Of a stretch of DNA of 64,000 nt, positions 18,615 through 27,482 are shown piece after piece. The notes under the pieces were generated by a model that saw only the letters and a list, made by a program, of their open reading frames with translations, had not been told where the DNA came from and did no database searches. The DNA is taken from contig NZ_LOHP01000084.1 of assembly GCF_001482305.1 (NCBI RefSeq), forward strand, positions 1-64,000, written 5' to 3'. The stretch comes from Leucobacter sp. G161. GTDB taxonomy: Bacteria > Actinomycetota > Actinomycetes > Actinomycetales > Microbacteriaceae. Within the stretch, counting starts at the first letter, position 1; each line of letters starts with the position of its first letter. The position numbers and the translations under genes are program-made.

Positions 18615-19292
18615 GTGGAGAAAACACCTCGACAGGAACAACTCGGGCGCTCGCGCCGTTTCAAGCGGTCTGCTTCGACGGACCCGAGCCAGGCCGCGCG
18701 CTGGCGTCGGGTTGGGGAGCTATTGCGGACTGGGCTGGCGACGGTGGCGGTGATCGCCCTCTATTTCACGGTGCCACTCGCCTCAGGGGAGTTCAGCGCA
18801 TTTGGTCGCCTGATCGGCGCATCCATCGCGCTCGTCGTCCTCGGCTATGCGATTGTGCAGGTCGTACGTCAGCGCAGCAATCTCTCCAGGTTGATCGTGT
18901 TGTTTGTGGTCGTTGCCGCAGTGTTCTCGGCGCTGTTCTTTGTTATTGCTCGAAACTGGCCGGGATCTTTCGAGGGCCTCGACACCCGTATCGATGCCCT
19001 GTATTTCACGCTCACGACGATGACGACGACAGGGTATGGTGACATTCACGCTGTCGGACAGGTGGCGCGAGTACTCGTCTCCGCGGTGTTCGTCTTCGAC
19101 TTCGTGTTTATCGGGCTCGTCGCAGCTGAACTGTCACGGCATGTCGATAGGTCGCGACTTACCGCCCGTACCGTCGTGAACGTCACGGCGGTCGCCACGG
19201 CGCCCACTTCAGACAGTGACGATGAGACCGGCGCGGTCGGTGAAGAGCCACGAGGCCGTGATAGCGACGGCGAAGAAGGGCATCCAGCATGA
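18615..19292 (+). CDS. potassium channel family protein
   Basis: 225 residues from GTG 18615. About four membrane segments, the last two flanking the pore signature TLTTMTTTGYGDIH, whose TTGYGD is the K+ selectivity filter. The C-terminus is a ~45-residue hydrophilic, acidic tail with no RCK/TrkA-N domain, so gating by nucleotide is not evident. Its TGA overlaps the ATG of the ClC-type channel gene (ATGA), strongly suggesting the two channels are made together. Probably a stress- or osmotically-related K+ conductance. Confidence 0.88.
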   Translation: MEKTPRQEQLGRSRRFKRSASTDPSQAARWRRVGELLRTGLATVAVIALYFTVPLASGEFSAFGRLIGASIALVVLGYAIVQVVRQRSNLSRLIVLFVVVAAVFSALFFVIARNWPGSFEGLDTRIDALYFTLTTMTTTGYGDIHAVGQVARVLVSAVFVFDFVFIGLVAAELSRHVDRSRLTARTVVNVTAVATAPTSDSDDETGAVGEEPRGRDSDGEEGHPA

Positions 19293-20542
19293 TCCAGATC
19301 CCGGCACAGCGCGGCATCCCCGCGCCGCGGCTCATCGTGCTCGCACTCAGCTACGGTGCCGTCGCCGGTCTGCTCGCACTCCTCACGCTCTCGGGGATGA
19401 TGTGGTTGCAGGGCATCGTGTGGGGCGCCTCGGCTGCCGCTTTCGGAGACCGCAGCCCGCTGCAGATCGTGCTCACAATCCTCGCAGGGGGCGCGCTGCT
19501 CGTGCTTCTCGACCGGATCGCCCCGAGCGAGGACATCGAGACGTTGCTTCGCCAGTCGGCCGACCCTGGAGGGATGCCCCGTCGCGCGGTGCTTGCCACG
19601 GGACTCTCGGCGATCGTCGCCGTCGCCTGTGGCGGGGCCGTCGGCCCCGAGGCTGGCATCCTCGCGGTCGTCGCGCAGCTCTCGGCCATCGTCTCGCACC
19701 GACTCAGGGGAGACATCGAAGCGCAGCGTGTCATCGGACAGGCTGGCACAGCCGGCGCGCTTGGCGGGTTCTACGGTTCACCGCCCGGTGCGGCGGCGAT
19801 TGAGGGCGACACCATCGGGCCCCGCAAGGCACTCGAACTTGTTGCAGGATTCTCCGGCTTCCTTGTGTTTCTCGGAGTCGCGCGGCTCGTTGCGCCGGAT
19901 GGCGTGCAGCGGATCGAACTCCCCGCACTCACCGAGAGCTCCACGCTCGAGTTTGGGTTGGTGCTCGTGGCGCTCGCGGGGGCCGCTGCCGGGCTGCTGT
20001 TCCGCGCTCTCCACGGGGTGCTGCACCGTCTCACGGCGGCGATCCGCCACCGGTGGATCGTCATTCTGGCGGGCACCGGAATCTTCGCCATGCTCGCCGC
20101 CGCGCTCCCACTCGTACGGTTCTCGGGGCACCACGAACTCGTCGAGCTGTGGGGCCTCACCGAGTCGGGTTCGTGGGGCGAGCTCGCGCTACTTGCGGCC
20201 GCGAAGATCGTCGCCCTCGCGCTGTGTCTCGCGAGTGGTTGGCGCGGCGGCGAGTTCTTCCCGCTCGTGTTCGTCGGGGCTGCCGTTGGCGGCGCGCTCG
20301 CAGCGGTGACCGCCGTCGACGCCGGTGCGGCGATCGCCGTGGGCATGGCGGCCGCGGCCGCCGTCGGGTGGAAGCGCCCCCTTGCCGCGGTGCTCGTGCT
20401 CGTGTTGCTTGTCGAGACTCCGGCCGCGCTGCCGCTCCTGCTCGGCGCTGGAGTGGGCTACGTCGTGAATCTCCTCCTGCCCGACCGTGACGCGGGTCGA
20501 GCATCGTCGGATCCCAGCGATCCTGACTTTTCGATACCCTGA
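19289..20542 (+). CDS. ClC-family chloride channel/antiporter-like protein
   Basis: 417 residues with ten or more membrane segments. The anion-site elements are recognisable: GGAVGPEAGILAVVAQLS (equivalent of G-K/R-E-G-P), GTAGALGGFYGSPPGAAAIEG (end of helix J-K region) and GWRGGEFFPLVFVGAAVG (G-x-F-x-P loop). An acidic residue in GPEAG could be the gating Glu, though the order differs from the canonical GREGP. No CBS domains. Translationally coupled to the K+ channel gene, which would allow paired K+ and anion movement. Confidence 0.85.
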   Translation: MIQIPAQRGIPAPRLIVLALSYGAVAGLLALLTLSGMMWLQGIVWGASAAAFGDRSPLQIVLTILAGGALLVLLDRIAPSEDIETLLRQSADPGGMPRRAVLATGLSAIVAVACGGAVGPEAGILAVVAQLSAIVSHRLRGDIEAQRVIGQAGTAGALGGFYGSPPGAAAIEGDTIGPRKALELVAGFSGFLVFLGVARLVAPDGVQRIELPALTESSTLEFGLVLVALAGAAAGLLFRALHGVLHRLTAAIRHRWIVILAGTGIFAMLAAALPLVRFSGHHELVELWGLTESGSWGELALLAAAKIVALALCLASGWRGGEFFPLVFVGAAVGGALAAVTAVDAGAAIAVGMAAAAAVGWKRPLAAVLVLVLLVETPAALPLLLGAGVGYVVNLLLPDRDAGRASSDPSDPDFSIP

Positions 20543-20583
20543 GGATAGAAACTGGCCTATGTGCCAAGCCGGGGGAGTGGCGA

Positions 20584-21639
20584 ATGGTGGGGTCGAGTAC
20601 CAGCGGGCAGGAGCACACCGAGACGTTCGACGAGATCGTCGCAGACCTGCACACGCTGCGGGAGCAAGCTGGTCCCGTCTCGTACGCTGAGATCGTGCGG
20701 CGCATTTTCGATCTCAGGATTGCCCGCGGCGTGAACGAAGCCGCAGCAGCGCCGCCCCGATCCACCGTTTACAACGTCTTTACTGAGGGCCGAGCACGTC
20801 TGGACACCGAGCTCGTCAGGGACATCGTGCTCGCGCTGGGCGTCACCGAGGACGAAGCGGAGCAGTGGGTGGATCGGTGCCGAGCCGCCCAACGGGTGCA
20901 CCCGGCAGTGGAACCGGTCAGTGTTCCGCCTGCGCTAAGTTCGGGCAAGATTCGGCCGCCTGTTTCGGACCGCATCCAGCTACCAGCGGGACCGATTCGC
21001 CCTCCGCTCGGCGTCCTGATTCTGGTGCTGCTGCTGTGCATTTGCGTCAGCGTCGCGGGGAATGTGCTTGTGCGCGCCCTCGGACTCCCGATCTACCTGG
21101 ACATGGTCGGAACAGCGATTGCGGCGATCGCGCTTGGACCCTGGTACGGCGTGCTCGCCGCGGTCGTCACCGCCTTAGCGGGAACGCTCTACATGGACAG
21201 CGATTTTCTGTTCGCGCTTGTCGGGATCACCGGCGCCCTCGTCTGGGGCTACGGTGTGCGTCGATTTCGGATGGGCGACACCTTTGCGCGGTTCCTCGTG
21301 CTGGGCCTGATCGTCGCAGCGGCGAGCTCGCTCATGGCAACTCCCTTGCTGGTGCTTCGGCATGGGGGAAGCTTTGGCGAGGGGCAAGTGAATATGACCG
21401 GCTCGCTACTCGCCGCGGGCGTCCCACTGCTCGGCGCAGTCTTCACGGTGAACATCATTACGTCGCTCATCGACAAGCTCCTCACGAGTTACATCGCACT
21501 GGCGGTGCTGCCGCTGCTTCGCCGCTGGTTCGGAGTCTCCCTGACACATATTCCCGTTGTTGGCCAGCTGCACACCCCGGGTCCGCCAGCAGAGGGGCGA
21601 GAATCTCCCGACGGCCCAGAGCTACCGGGCGTAGGTTAG
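20584..21639 (+). CDS. membrane protein with N-terminal XRE-like helix-turn-helix and ECF-S-like membrane domain
   Basis: 351 residues. Residues ~10-105 look like the actinobacterial XRE-type DNA-binding module: FDEIVADLHTLREQAG, SYAEIVRRI, PPRSTVYNVFTEG, then LVRDIVLALGVTEDEAEQWVDRC. A ~35-residue linker leads to about six membrane segments starting near 140. The block LPIYLDMVGTAIAAIALGPWYG resembles the first conserved part of ECF-transporter substrate-binding (S) components. ATG 20584 has GGGGAG upstream. It could be a membrane-tethered one-component regulator or an S component with a regulatory head. It lies 41 nt after the ClC gene. Confidence 0.7.
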   Translation: MVGSSTSGQEHTETFDEIVADLHTLREQAGPVSYAEIVRRIFDLRIARGVNEAAAAPPRSTVYNVFTEGRARLDTELVRDIVLALGVTEDEAEQWVDRCRAAQRVHPAVEPVSVPPALSSGKIRPPVSDRIQLPAGPIRPPLGVLILVLLLCICVSVAGNVLVRALGLPIYLDMVGTAIAAIALGPWYGVLAAVVTALAGTLYMDSDFLFALVGITGALVWGYGVRRFRMGDTFARFLVLGLIVAAASSLMATPLLVLRHGGSFGEGQVNMTGSLLAAGVPLLGAVFTVNIITSLIDKLLTSYIALAVLPLLRRWFGVSLTHIPVVGQLHTPGPPAEGRESPDGPELPGVG

Positions 21640-22484
21640 CGGGCGTCGGAGACGAAGAGCGGTTCGCTCACTGCACGCGCCAGTGCTTCGTCAATGCGCG
21701 CGAACGCCGCACGGCGCTCATCGAGTGGCACCGCTCCCGCCGCCGCGCTCGAACTCGGCACGTAGACAACCTCGTATCCCAGTGGCGCGAAGTGCTCGCG
21801 GATCGGAGCCTCGACCTCGCGGCTGAGACAGGCGAGCACCGGCTTGACCGGCCCGCGCAGAATCGCGAGCTCTTCGTGCAGAAGTTCGAGCATGACGTCG
21901 AGTACGAGGCCGCAGTGCTCGGCACCGAGCCGCTCGACGATGGCGTCCTGCGTCGGCACTGAGATTCCCTTGTACAGGTCTGTGAGATACCCGCTCGCGC
22001 GCTGTGTCCCTGCCCAGTCGGCCGGTTCGTGTTGCCCGTTGATGCTGATGAAGAAGACATCGGCGTGGAGTTCGTCTCGCAGCGCATCCCAGTGCTCGGA
22101 GCCAACGGATGCGTCCGAGAAACGCTCGACGGTGACGCGCTGCTGCGGTGCAGTCTCTCCTGCTGCGGGCGGCGCTGGCTGGCTGCTCGGGGGTGGAACT
22201 GCCCAGCTGGTCGTGTGCGCGAGTGTCAGATCGTTGACCGTCAGCTCGCCGGGTGCATCGCTGGGTGCAGCATGCTGGTCAGGACGCTCCCGAAGCCTGC
22301 CTCCGGTCGCTCCGACGTGCAGCCCCTGCACGAGTGCGTGGACGCGCGCTGCGGCGGCGTTCCGGGTACCTGCCGGGAGACGGCAGAGCAGCCGTTCCGT
22401 CAGTGACAGTCGAGTCGAACGGAGCTCGTCGAGGGCAGCTTGCGACACGCGGTTGACTGGGGCGGTGCCTGACGTAGGCTGCAT
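21636..22484 (-). CDS. conserved hypothetical protein, two-part soluble
   Basis: 282 residues; I do not recognise a family. Residues 1-120 are Ala/Arg/Pro-rich and probably flexible. The C-terminal ~160 residues look folded: HADVFFISINGQHEPADW, ASGYLTDLYKGISVPTQDAIVERLG, PVKPVLACLSREVEAPIREHF, YEVVYVPSSS, suggesting an alternating alpha/beta fold. ATG 22484 follows AGAGGAG. Convergent with the preceding membrane protein; the stops overlap by four bases. Confidence 0.6.
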   Translation of the reverse strand: MQPTSGTAPVNRVSQAALDELRSTRLSLTERLLCRLPAGTRNAAAARVHALVQGLHVGATGGRLRERPDQHAAPSDAPGELTVNDLTLAHTTSWAVPPPSSQPAPPAAGETAPQQRVTVERFSDASVGSEHWDALRDELHADVFFISINGQHEPADWAGTQRASGYLTDLYKGISVPTQDAIVERLGAEHCGLVLDVMLELLHEELAILRGPVKPVLACLSREVEAPIREHFAPLGYEVVYVPSSSAAAGAVPLDERRAAFARIDEALARAVSEPLFVSDAR

Positions 22485-22663
22485 CGTATGCTCCTCTGGG
22501 CTGTTATTTGACGCGCACGTTCACGGGCGACTTCTCTGTGCTGATCTTTGCAGGGATGCTCGTTGACCGGGGCAGATACGAACCCGCCGAAGCGATTCTG
22601 GACAAGCTTGGACAACCCGGCGACGTCCTGCGGCATCCGGAACGATGCGGAAACGCCTCGGAA

Positions 22664-23242
22664 ATGCGCGGAGGGTGGAGCCGCTGGGGAGAATGCCCGA
22701 CGCACCAGCAGATACGAAAGAAGCACCGCTTGCACATTGCGCCGCTACAGGGGCCCCGAGTGGCCCTCACCCCGCTTGCCGTGACCGACGCCGAAGTGAT
22801 GGTCGAAGTGCTCGCGGACCCGGAGCTGTACCGGTTCACCGGGGACGCTCCGCCCACGCTCGCCGAGCTCACCGCACGCTACGAGCGGCAGGTGAGTGGG
22901 CCGCCAGCGGACTCGCGCACTCGGTGGCTGAACTGGATCGTGCGGTACGAGGGGCGTCCCGTCGGGTACGTGCAGGCGACAGTTCAGGAGCAGCCCGGTG
23001 CAGAGCTGGCTGAACTTGCCTGGGTGATCGCCACCGCAGCGCAGGGCCGCGGACTCGCAGCTGAGGCGGCAGGACTGATGGCGGACTGGATCGCGGCGCA
23101 GGGCGTGCCACGGCTCGTCGCGTCGATTCAATCTGGGCACCGGGCCTCGGAGCGTGTGGCCGAGCGGATTGGGCTCACGCTGACTGGTGTGACAGACGAG
23201 GAAGGCGAGCGCGTGTGGGAGCGTAACCTGAGTCTCGTCTGA
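22664..23242 (+). CDS. GNAT N-acetyltransferase (start uncertain)
   Basis: Residues from about 22730 onward are a clear GNAT domain: VALTPLAVTDAEVMVEVLADPELYRFTG, AELAWVIATAAQGRGLAAEAAGLM (acetyl-CoA loop QGRGLA), QSGHRASERVAERIGLT. The first ~22 residues from ATG 22664 are odd (basic, Trp/Cys-rich). Another frame opens at ATG 22694 with a more natural N-terminus (MPDAPADTKEAPL); one extra base near 22729 would join it to the GNAT frame. TTG 22730 is also possible. The body of the gene is confident, the start is not. Confidence 0.75.
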   Translation: MRGGWSRWGECPTHQQIRKKHRLHIAPLQGPRVALTPLAVTDAEVMVEVLADPELYRFTGDAPPTLAELTARYERQVSGPPADSRTRWLNWIVRYEGRPVGYVQATVQEQPGAELAELAWVIATAAQGRGLAAEAAGLMADWIAAQGVPRLVASIQSGHRASERVAERIGLTLTGVTDEEGERVWERNLSLV

Positions 23243-23297
23243 AGCCCGTCGGTGCGTGACCGTTGACTCGCCTGTGGGCAGCAGCTTTGATGTAGAC

Positions 23298-23906
23298 ATG
23301 AGCTTCTTTAGCAACATCCCAGCACCCGAACCAGAGGCGGACGACTCCGCCGAGCTCCGTGCCCCGGCCTGGTTCGTGCCCAGCGAGGACGAGGTCCCGG
23401 TCGCGGTGCACATCGGGAGGGTGCTTACCGAGCAGCCGGGGGTCACCCTCGTGCTGCAACGCGCAGACGTATATTCGCAGGGGATCCAGTTCGTGTTCCT
23501 CACTGCCGTCCGGGCTACCTCCGCGCTGAGTCGCGCGGAGTTCACGACCCTGTATGAAGCAGCCAGTGGATCGTTCCGCAGCAACGATCCACGTCGCGAT
23601 CTGCGGATCGGGCTCACGCTCGCCGACGGCGCCCGCCTCGACAGCTACCGCGGGGACAACGGCCTCGACTGGGAACACGCACCGAGCGGCCCGGTGTTCT
23701 CGCTCGGCGGAGGCGGCGCACACGGGGGCTCACACCGGATGAGTGTTCACAGTACGGGCTGGCTGTGGCCGCTGCCTGCGCCCGGCCAGGCAACGCTGCA
23801 CTTCTCGTACCCAGGGCTCGGAGTTGACGAGGGATCGATCGATATCGATCTGCGGCCGCTCGTGGACGCTGCCGCCGGCGTGGAATTCATTGAGAGTCCG
23901 TGCTGA
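23298..23906 (+). CDS. conserved hypothetical protein, beta-rich, possibly dimeric
   Basis: 202 residues from ATG 23298; not recognised. The sequence is beta-strand-rich (AVHIGRVLTEQPGVTLVLQRADVY, GIQFVFLTAVRATS, LRIGLTLADGARLD) with a Gly-rich FSLGGGGAHGGSH loop and C-terminal GQATLHFSYPGLGVDEG. No signal peptide or membrane segment. TTTGAT six bases before ATG is a weak leaderless match. Convergent with the TetR gene. It may be a stand-alone cytoplasmic protein. Confidence 0.6.
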   Translation: MSFFSNIPAPEPEADDSAELRAPAWFVPSEDEVPVAVHIGRVLTEQPGVTLVLQRADVYSQGIQFVFLTAVRATSALSRAEFTTLYEAASGSFRSNDPRRDLRIGLTLADGARLDSYRGDNGLDWEHAPSGPVFSLGGGGAHGGSHRMSVHSTGWLWPLPAPGQATLHFSYPGLGVDEGSIDIDLRPLVDAAAGVEFIESPC

Positions 23907-23921
23907 GCTGGCGCTCGGGGA

Positions 23922-24548
23922 CTACTCGGGTAGGTCGTACGGGAGCTGTTTGATCGAGCGCAGCTCCTCAGCCCAGAACTTCGCCATGGAGGTACGGCGC
24001 TGGGAGTCGTCGCGCAGCACGTCTGCGAGGCCGAGGCCGCGCGATAGATCGAGCGTGGACTGGATGAGCCGGTGCGTGCGCAGGTCGCTCGTGTCGGCGT
24101 TGAGGACGACGACGACCCGGTCGTAGACGGCCCGCGCGAGGCGGTCACCGTGCATCTGCAGCTGGGCGTTGAACTCAGGGTCACCGATCGCTGCCGTCCA
24201 CATTTGCAGGGCGGCCTTGAAATGGTCCGATGCGTAGTAATGCAGCACTTGCTCAGTGATGTACTCGAAGCGGTCGGTGCCTTCGGGCACGTCGTCAGTG
24301 ATCGAGAACTCGCTCGTATTCCGGCTCTCGTACATGTACTCGAGCGCGCCTCGCATGAGCGCTTCCTTCGTCGGGAAATGGTGCTGGATCGCTCCCCGGC
24401 TCACCCCGCTCTGCGCCGCGACAACGGTCGTCGTCGTGCCATTCCAGCCGGAGTGCGCGAGAGCCTTCAGGGTCGTCTCAAGAATGAGATCTCGGGTGTC
24501 TCTACTGCGGTCCTGTTGGGGTGCGCGTGCGGTTTCGGTGAGTGTCAT
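23922..24548 (-). CDS. TetR/AcrR-family transcriptional regulator
   Basis: 208 residues. The N-terminal helix-turn-helix reads TRDLILETTLKALAHSGWNGTTTTVVAAQSGVSRGAIQHHFPTKEALMRGALEYM, split here between residues ~17 and 72 (the SRGAIQHHF recognition helix is typical). The C-terminal ligand domain is divergent. It is the last gene of the leftward acyl-CoA catabolic operon and probably represses it by sensing an acyl-CoA, like LiuR/AtuR/FadR-type regulators. Confidence 0.93.
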   Translation of the reverse strand: MTLTETARAPQQDRSRDTRDLILETTLKALAHSGWNGTTTTVVAAQSGVSRGAIQHHFPTKEALMRGALEYMYESRNTSEFSITDDVPEGTDRFEYITEQVLHYYASDHFKAALQMWTAAIGDPEFNAQLQMHGDRLARAVYDRVVVVLNADTSDLRTHRLIQSTLDLSRGLGLADVLRDDSQRRTSMAKFWAEELRSIKQLPYDLPE

Positions 24549-24576
24549 GCCGTTCGAGTTCGGTGAGGTGAGCTGA

Positions 24577-25368
24577 TCAGCGCTCGAGCACCCAGGGAGG
24601 TACGGTGCGCTGTAGGAAGGATTGTATCCCGGCCTGTCCTTCCTCGCTCGCGAAGCCGTTCGCTGAGAGATCGAGCATCGCGTCGATCTCCTCGTCCATG
24701 CGGGAGAGCAGACGCTGGTTCACGAGGCGCTTCGACGCGGCGAGGGCGCCGGGAGCCGCCTTCCGTAGGTCGCCGAGGATCTCCTCGACTGCGTCAGCCA
24801 CACTTACGGACTCTCCGTCGACGGCGCGGGTGATGAACCCGGCTGCCGCCGCCTCGGCAGCGGAGACCGGGCCGCCGCGCAGGAGCCACTCGGCGGCCGC
24901 GCGGTCGCCGATCCGGCTGAGCACGGGCGGCGAGATGATCGCCGCGACGACCCCGATGCGCACTTCGCTGAGCCCGAAGGTTGCCTTCGGGCCAGCAACC
25001 ACGATGTCGCAGCTCGCGACGAACCCCATGCCGCCCGCGCGCACGTGACCGTGGATCGCCGCAACGACCGGGCGGCTGCTCGCAGCGAGCAGCCGGTTCA
25101 CCGCGGCGGCCTGCTCCCCGCTCGCGCGGATCCGCTCGACCGGTGACTCGTTCCCGCCAGCGACCGGGCCCGTGAGATCCGCCCCGGCGCAGAACGTGTT
25201 CCCGGTGTGTGTGAGCACGATCGCGCGGACGTTCGGGTCGGCCTCCGCAGCGGCGACGCCCGCGGTGATCCCGGCGAGCATATCCGCCGTGATCGCGTTG
25301 CGTTTTTCGGGGTGATCGAGCGTGAGGATCGCGGCCGAGCCGTCGACCTCGTATCTGACAGCAGCCAT
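24577..25368 (-). CDS. enoyl-CoA hydratase (crotonase family)
   Basis: 263 residues, full crotonase domain. Oxyanion-hole strands are LTHTGNTFCAGADLTG and AIHGHVRAGGMGFVASCDIVV; the latter includes the usual AGG. Starts directly after the stop of the carboxylase alpha gene (TAGATG), so translation is coupled. In this locus it likely hydrates the 3-methylglutaconyl-type (or isohexenylglutaconyl-type) CoA ester made by the carboxylase, as AtuE/LiuC do. Assignment to one substrate is inference. Confidence 0.92.
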   Translation of the reverse strand: MAAVRYEVDGSAAILTLDHPEKRNAITADMLAGITAGVAAAEADPNVRAIVLTHTGNTFCAGADLTGPVAGGNESPVERIRASGEQAAAVNRLLAASSRPVVAAIHGHVRAGGMGFVASCDIVVAGPKATFGLSEVRIGVVAAIISPPVLSRIGDRAAAEWLLRGGPVSAAEAAAAGFITRAVDGESVSVADAVEEILGDLRKAAPGALAASKRLVNQRLLSRMDEEIDAMLDLSANGFASEEGQAGIQSFLQRTVPPWVLER

Positions 25369-27477
25369 CTACTTCACGTCCTCTCCGGTGGAATCATCGT
25401 CGGCGCCGGCGATGACCGCGAGCAGCATGCCGACGTCTACCTGGTCGCCGACGCTCACCCGCAGCTCCTCGACGACGCCCGCGGCGTCTGAACTGATGGT
25501 GTGCATCATCTTCATCGCTTCGAGCCAAATGATCCCCTGGCCCGCGGTGACCTCGTCACCGATGGCGGCCTCCACTCGCACGACGGTGCCCGGCATCGGA
25601 GCGAGCAGGCTGCCAGGGGCCGCGATCGCGCTCGGATCCGTGTAGTGGGGCAGCTCGTGCAGCGTGACCGAGCCTGCGGCTGAGCCGACCACAAGGCTCG
25701 AGCCGCGACGTTCGACGCTGAAGCGCTGCTCGACGCCGTCGATACTCAGACGCACCTGCCCGGGCATTGCCGATACGACCTCGATCGTGGGCCCGCCGGC
25801 GAGTGTCTCGGTCGAGAACTCCCAACCGTCGCGGCGCTGCCGGTAGTCGACGCTGAGCTCGGTTGACCCGCTCGCGAAACTCCTGCTGCGGTAGTCGGGG
25901 TGGAACATCCGCCAGCCGCCGATTGCCGGGCGCGGGCTCCGCTGGGCCTGGTGCGCGGCGAGCGCGTCTTGTGCTGATACGGGGGCGCCGGCGACGACGG
26001 TGCCGTCGGCGCCGGCAGGGGCACCCTGCCCGATCGCGGCTGCGGTCGCGACCGCAGCCGCGATTGCGGCGGCCCGCAGTCGGTCTGACCCGGCGACGGG
26101 CGCGAACACTTCGGGGTGCTCGCCGAAGTACGCGGTCGTCGTCTCCCCGGCGAGGAAGTCGGACTCACGCAGGATGTTGACGAGCAGGTCTGCGTTCGTC
26201 GTCGGGCCGTCCCAGGTCATGCGTTCGATCGCGGAGGCGAGTGCGAGCGCGGTCTGCGTGCGATCCTGCCCGACACCAATCACCTTCGCGATCATCGGGT
26301 CGTAGAACGTTGAGATCGTCTCGCCGGCAGACACGCCAGCGTCGAGCCGGACGGCGGGGGAGCCGTCCGGGATCGCGAAGTGGCTCTGGGCCGCGGGCAT
26401 CGCGAACGCGTGCACTGGGCCGGACTGTGGCTGCCAGTTCTCCGCCGGATCCTCCGCGTAGAGCCGCACCTCGATCGCGTGCCCGGAGGCCGTGGGCGGC
26501 TCGCCAACGAGGGGAGCGCCCGACGCGACGTCGAGCTGCAGCCCGACGAGATCGACGCCGATGGTGCACTCGGTGACGGGGTGCTCGACCTGCAGCCGGG
26601 TGTTCATCTCGAGGAAGAAGAAGTCGCCGCGATCGTCTGCGAGGAACTCGACGGTGCCCGCACCGACATAGCTGATCTGTGCCGCGGCTGCGCGGGCAGC
26701 GTCGTAGAGGCGCTCGCGCATTGCCGTGCCGTGCCGCTCGACGAGCGGAGCCGGCGCCTCCTCGACAACCTTCTGGTGGCGGCGCTGGATCGAACACTCG
26801 CGTTCGCCGACAGCCCACACGGTGCCGTGCCTGTCGCCGAATACCTGCACCTCAATGTGGTGGCCATCGGGAATATACCGCTCGCAGAATACAGTGGGAT
26901 CGCCGAACGCGCTTGCCGCCTCAAGGGAGGCCGTGCGGATCGTTTCGGCGAGGTCCTCGATTCGCTCGACGACACGCATGCCTCGCCCGCCGCCACCCGC
27001 CGATGCCTTCACGAGCACCGGCAGCTGCTCCGCTGTGATCGTCTCGGGGTCAAGCTCGCCGAGCACGGGCACGCCGGCCGCCGACATGAGCCGCTTCGAT
27101 TCAACCTTCGAGCCCATCTGGTCGATGTTCTCGGGGTCCGGCCCGATCCACACGAGCCCCGCCGCGAGCACGTCGCGCGCGAACGCGGCGTTTTCGCTCA
27201 GGAAGCCGTAGCCGGGGTGGATCGCGTCGGCGCCCGCACGCCTGGCGGCCTCAATGATGAGATCCCCCCGTAAATACGTGTCAGCGGGAGCGGTGCCGGT
27301 CAGGCGCACAGCGGCGTCGGCCTCGGCGACGAATGCTGCGTGCTCGTCAGCATCGGAGAACACGGCGACGGTCGCGATGCCGCGTGTGCGGCAGGTCGCG
27401 AAGACGCGACGGGCAATTTCGCCGCGGTTCGCGACGAGCACCTTCGAAATGGTGCGGAGCGTGATGGGAGTAGTCAT
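25369..27477 (-). CDS. acyl-CoA carboxylase alpha subunit (biotin carboxylase + biotin carrier)
   Basis: 702 residues from ATG 27477; a longer open frame upstream lies in the beta-subunit gene and is not used. Domains: biotin-carboxylase N-domain (KVLVANRGEIARRVFATC), ATP-grasp (VKASAGGGGRGMRVV; RRHQKVVEEAP; FLEMNTRLQVEHPVTE), C-domain, a BT linker, and biotinyl domain with EAMKM at about residue 665, the lysine to be biotinylated. Architecture matches methylcrotonyl-, geranyl- and propionyl-type carboxylases. Five bases separate it from the beta stop and none from the hydratase start. Confidence 0.96.
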   Translation of the reverse strand: MTTPITLRTISKVLVANRGEIARRVFATCRTRGIATVAVFSDADEHAAFVAEADAAVRLTGTAPADTYLRGDLIIEAARRAGADAIHPGYGFLSENAAFARDVLAAGLVWIGPDPENIDQMGSKVESKRLMSAAGVPVLGELDPETITAEQLPVLVKASAGGGGRGMRVVERIEDLAETIRTASLEAASAFGDPTVFCERYIPDGHHIEVQVFGDRHGTVWAVGERECSIQRRHQKVVEEAPAPLVERHGTAMRERLYDAARAAAAQISYVGAGTVEFLADDRGDFFFLEMNTRLQVEHPVTECTIGVDLVGLQLDVASGAPLVGEPPTASGHAIEVRLYAEDPAENWQPQSGPVHAFAMPAAQSHFAIPDGSPAVRLDAGVSAGETISTFYDPMIAKVIGVGQDRTQTALALASAIERMTWDGPTTNADLLVNILRESDFLAGETTTAYFGEHPEVFAPVAGSDRLRAAAIAAAVATAAAIGQGAPAGADGTVVAGAPVSAQDALAAHQAQRSPRPAIGGWRMFHPDYRSRSFASGSTELSVDYRQRRDGWEFSTETLAGGPTIEVVSAMPGQVRLSIDGVEQRFSVERRGSSLVVGSAAGSVTLHELPHYTDPSAIAAPGSLLAPMPGTVVRVEAAIGDEVTAGQGIIWLEAMKMMHTISSDAAGVVEELRVSVGDQVDVGMLLAVIAGADDDSTGEDVK

Positions 27478-27482
27478 CTGGG

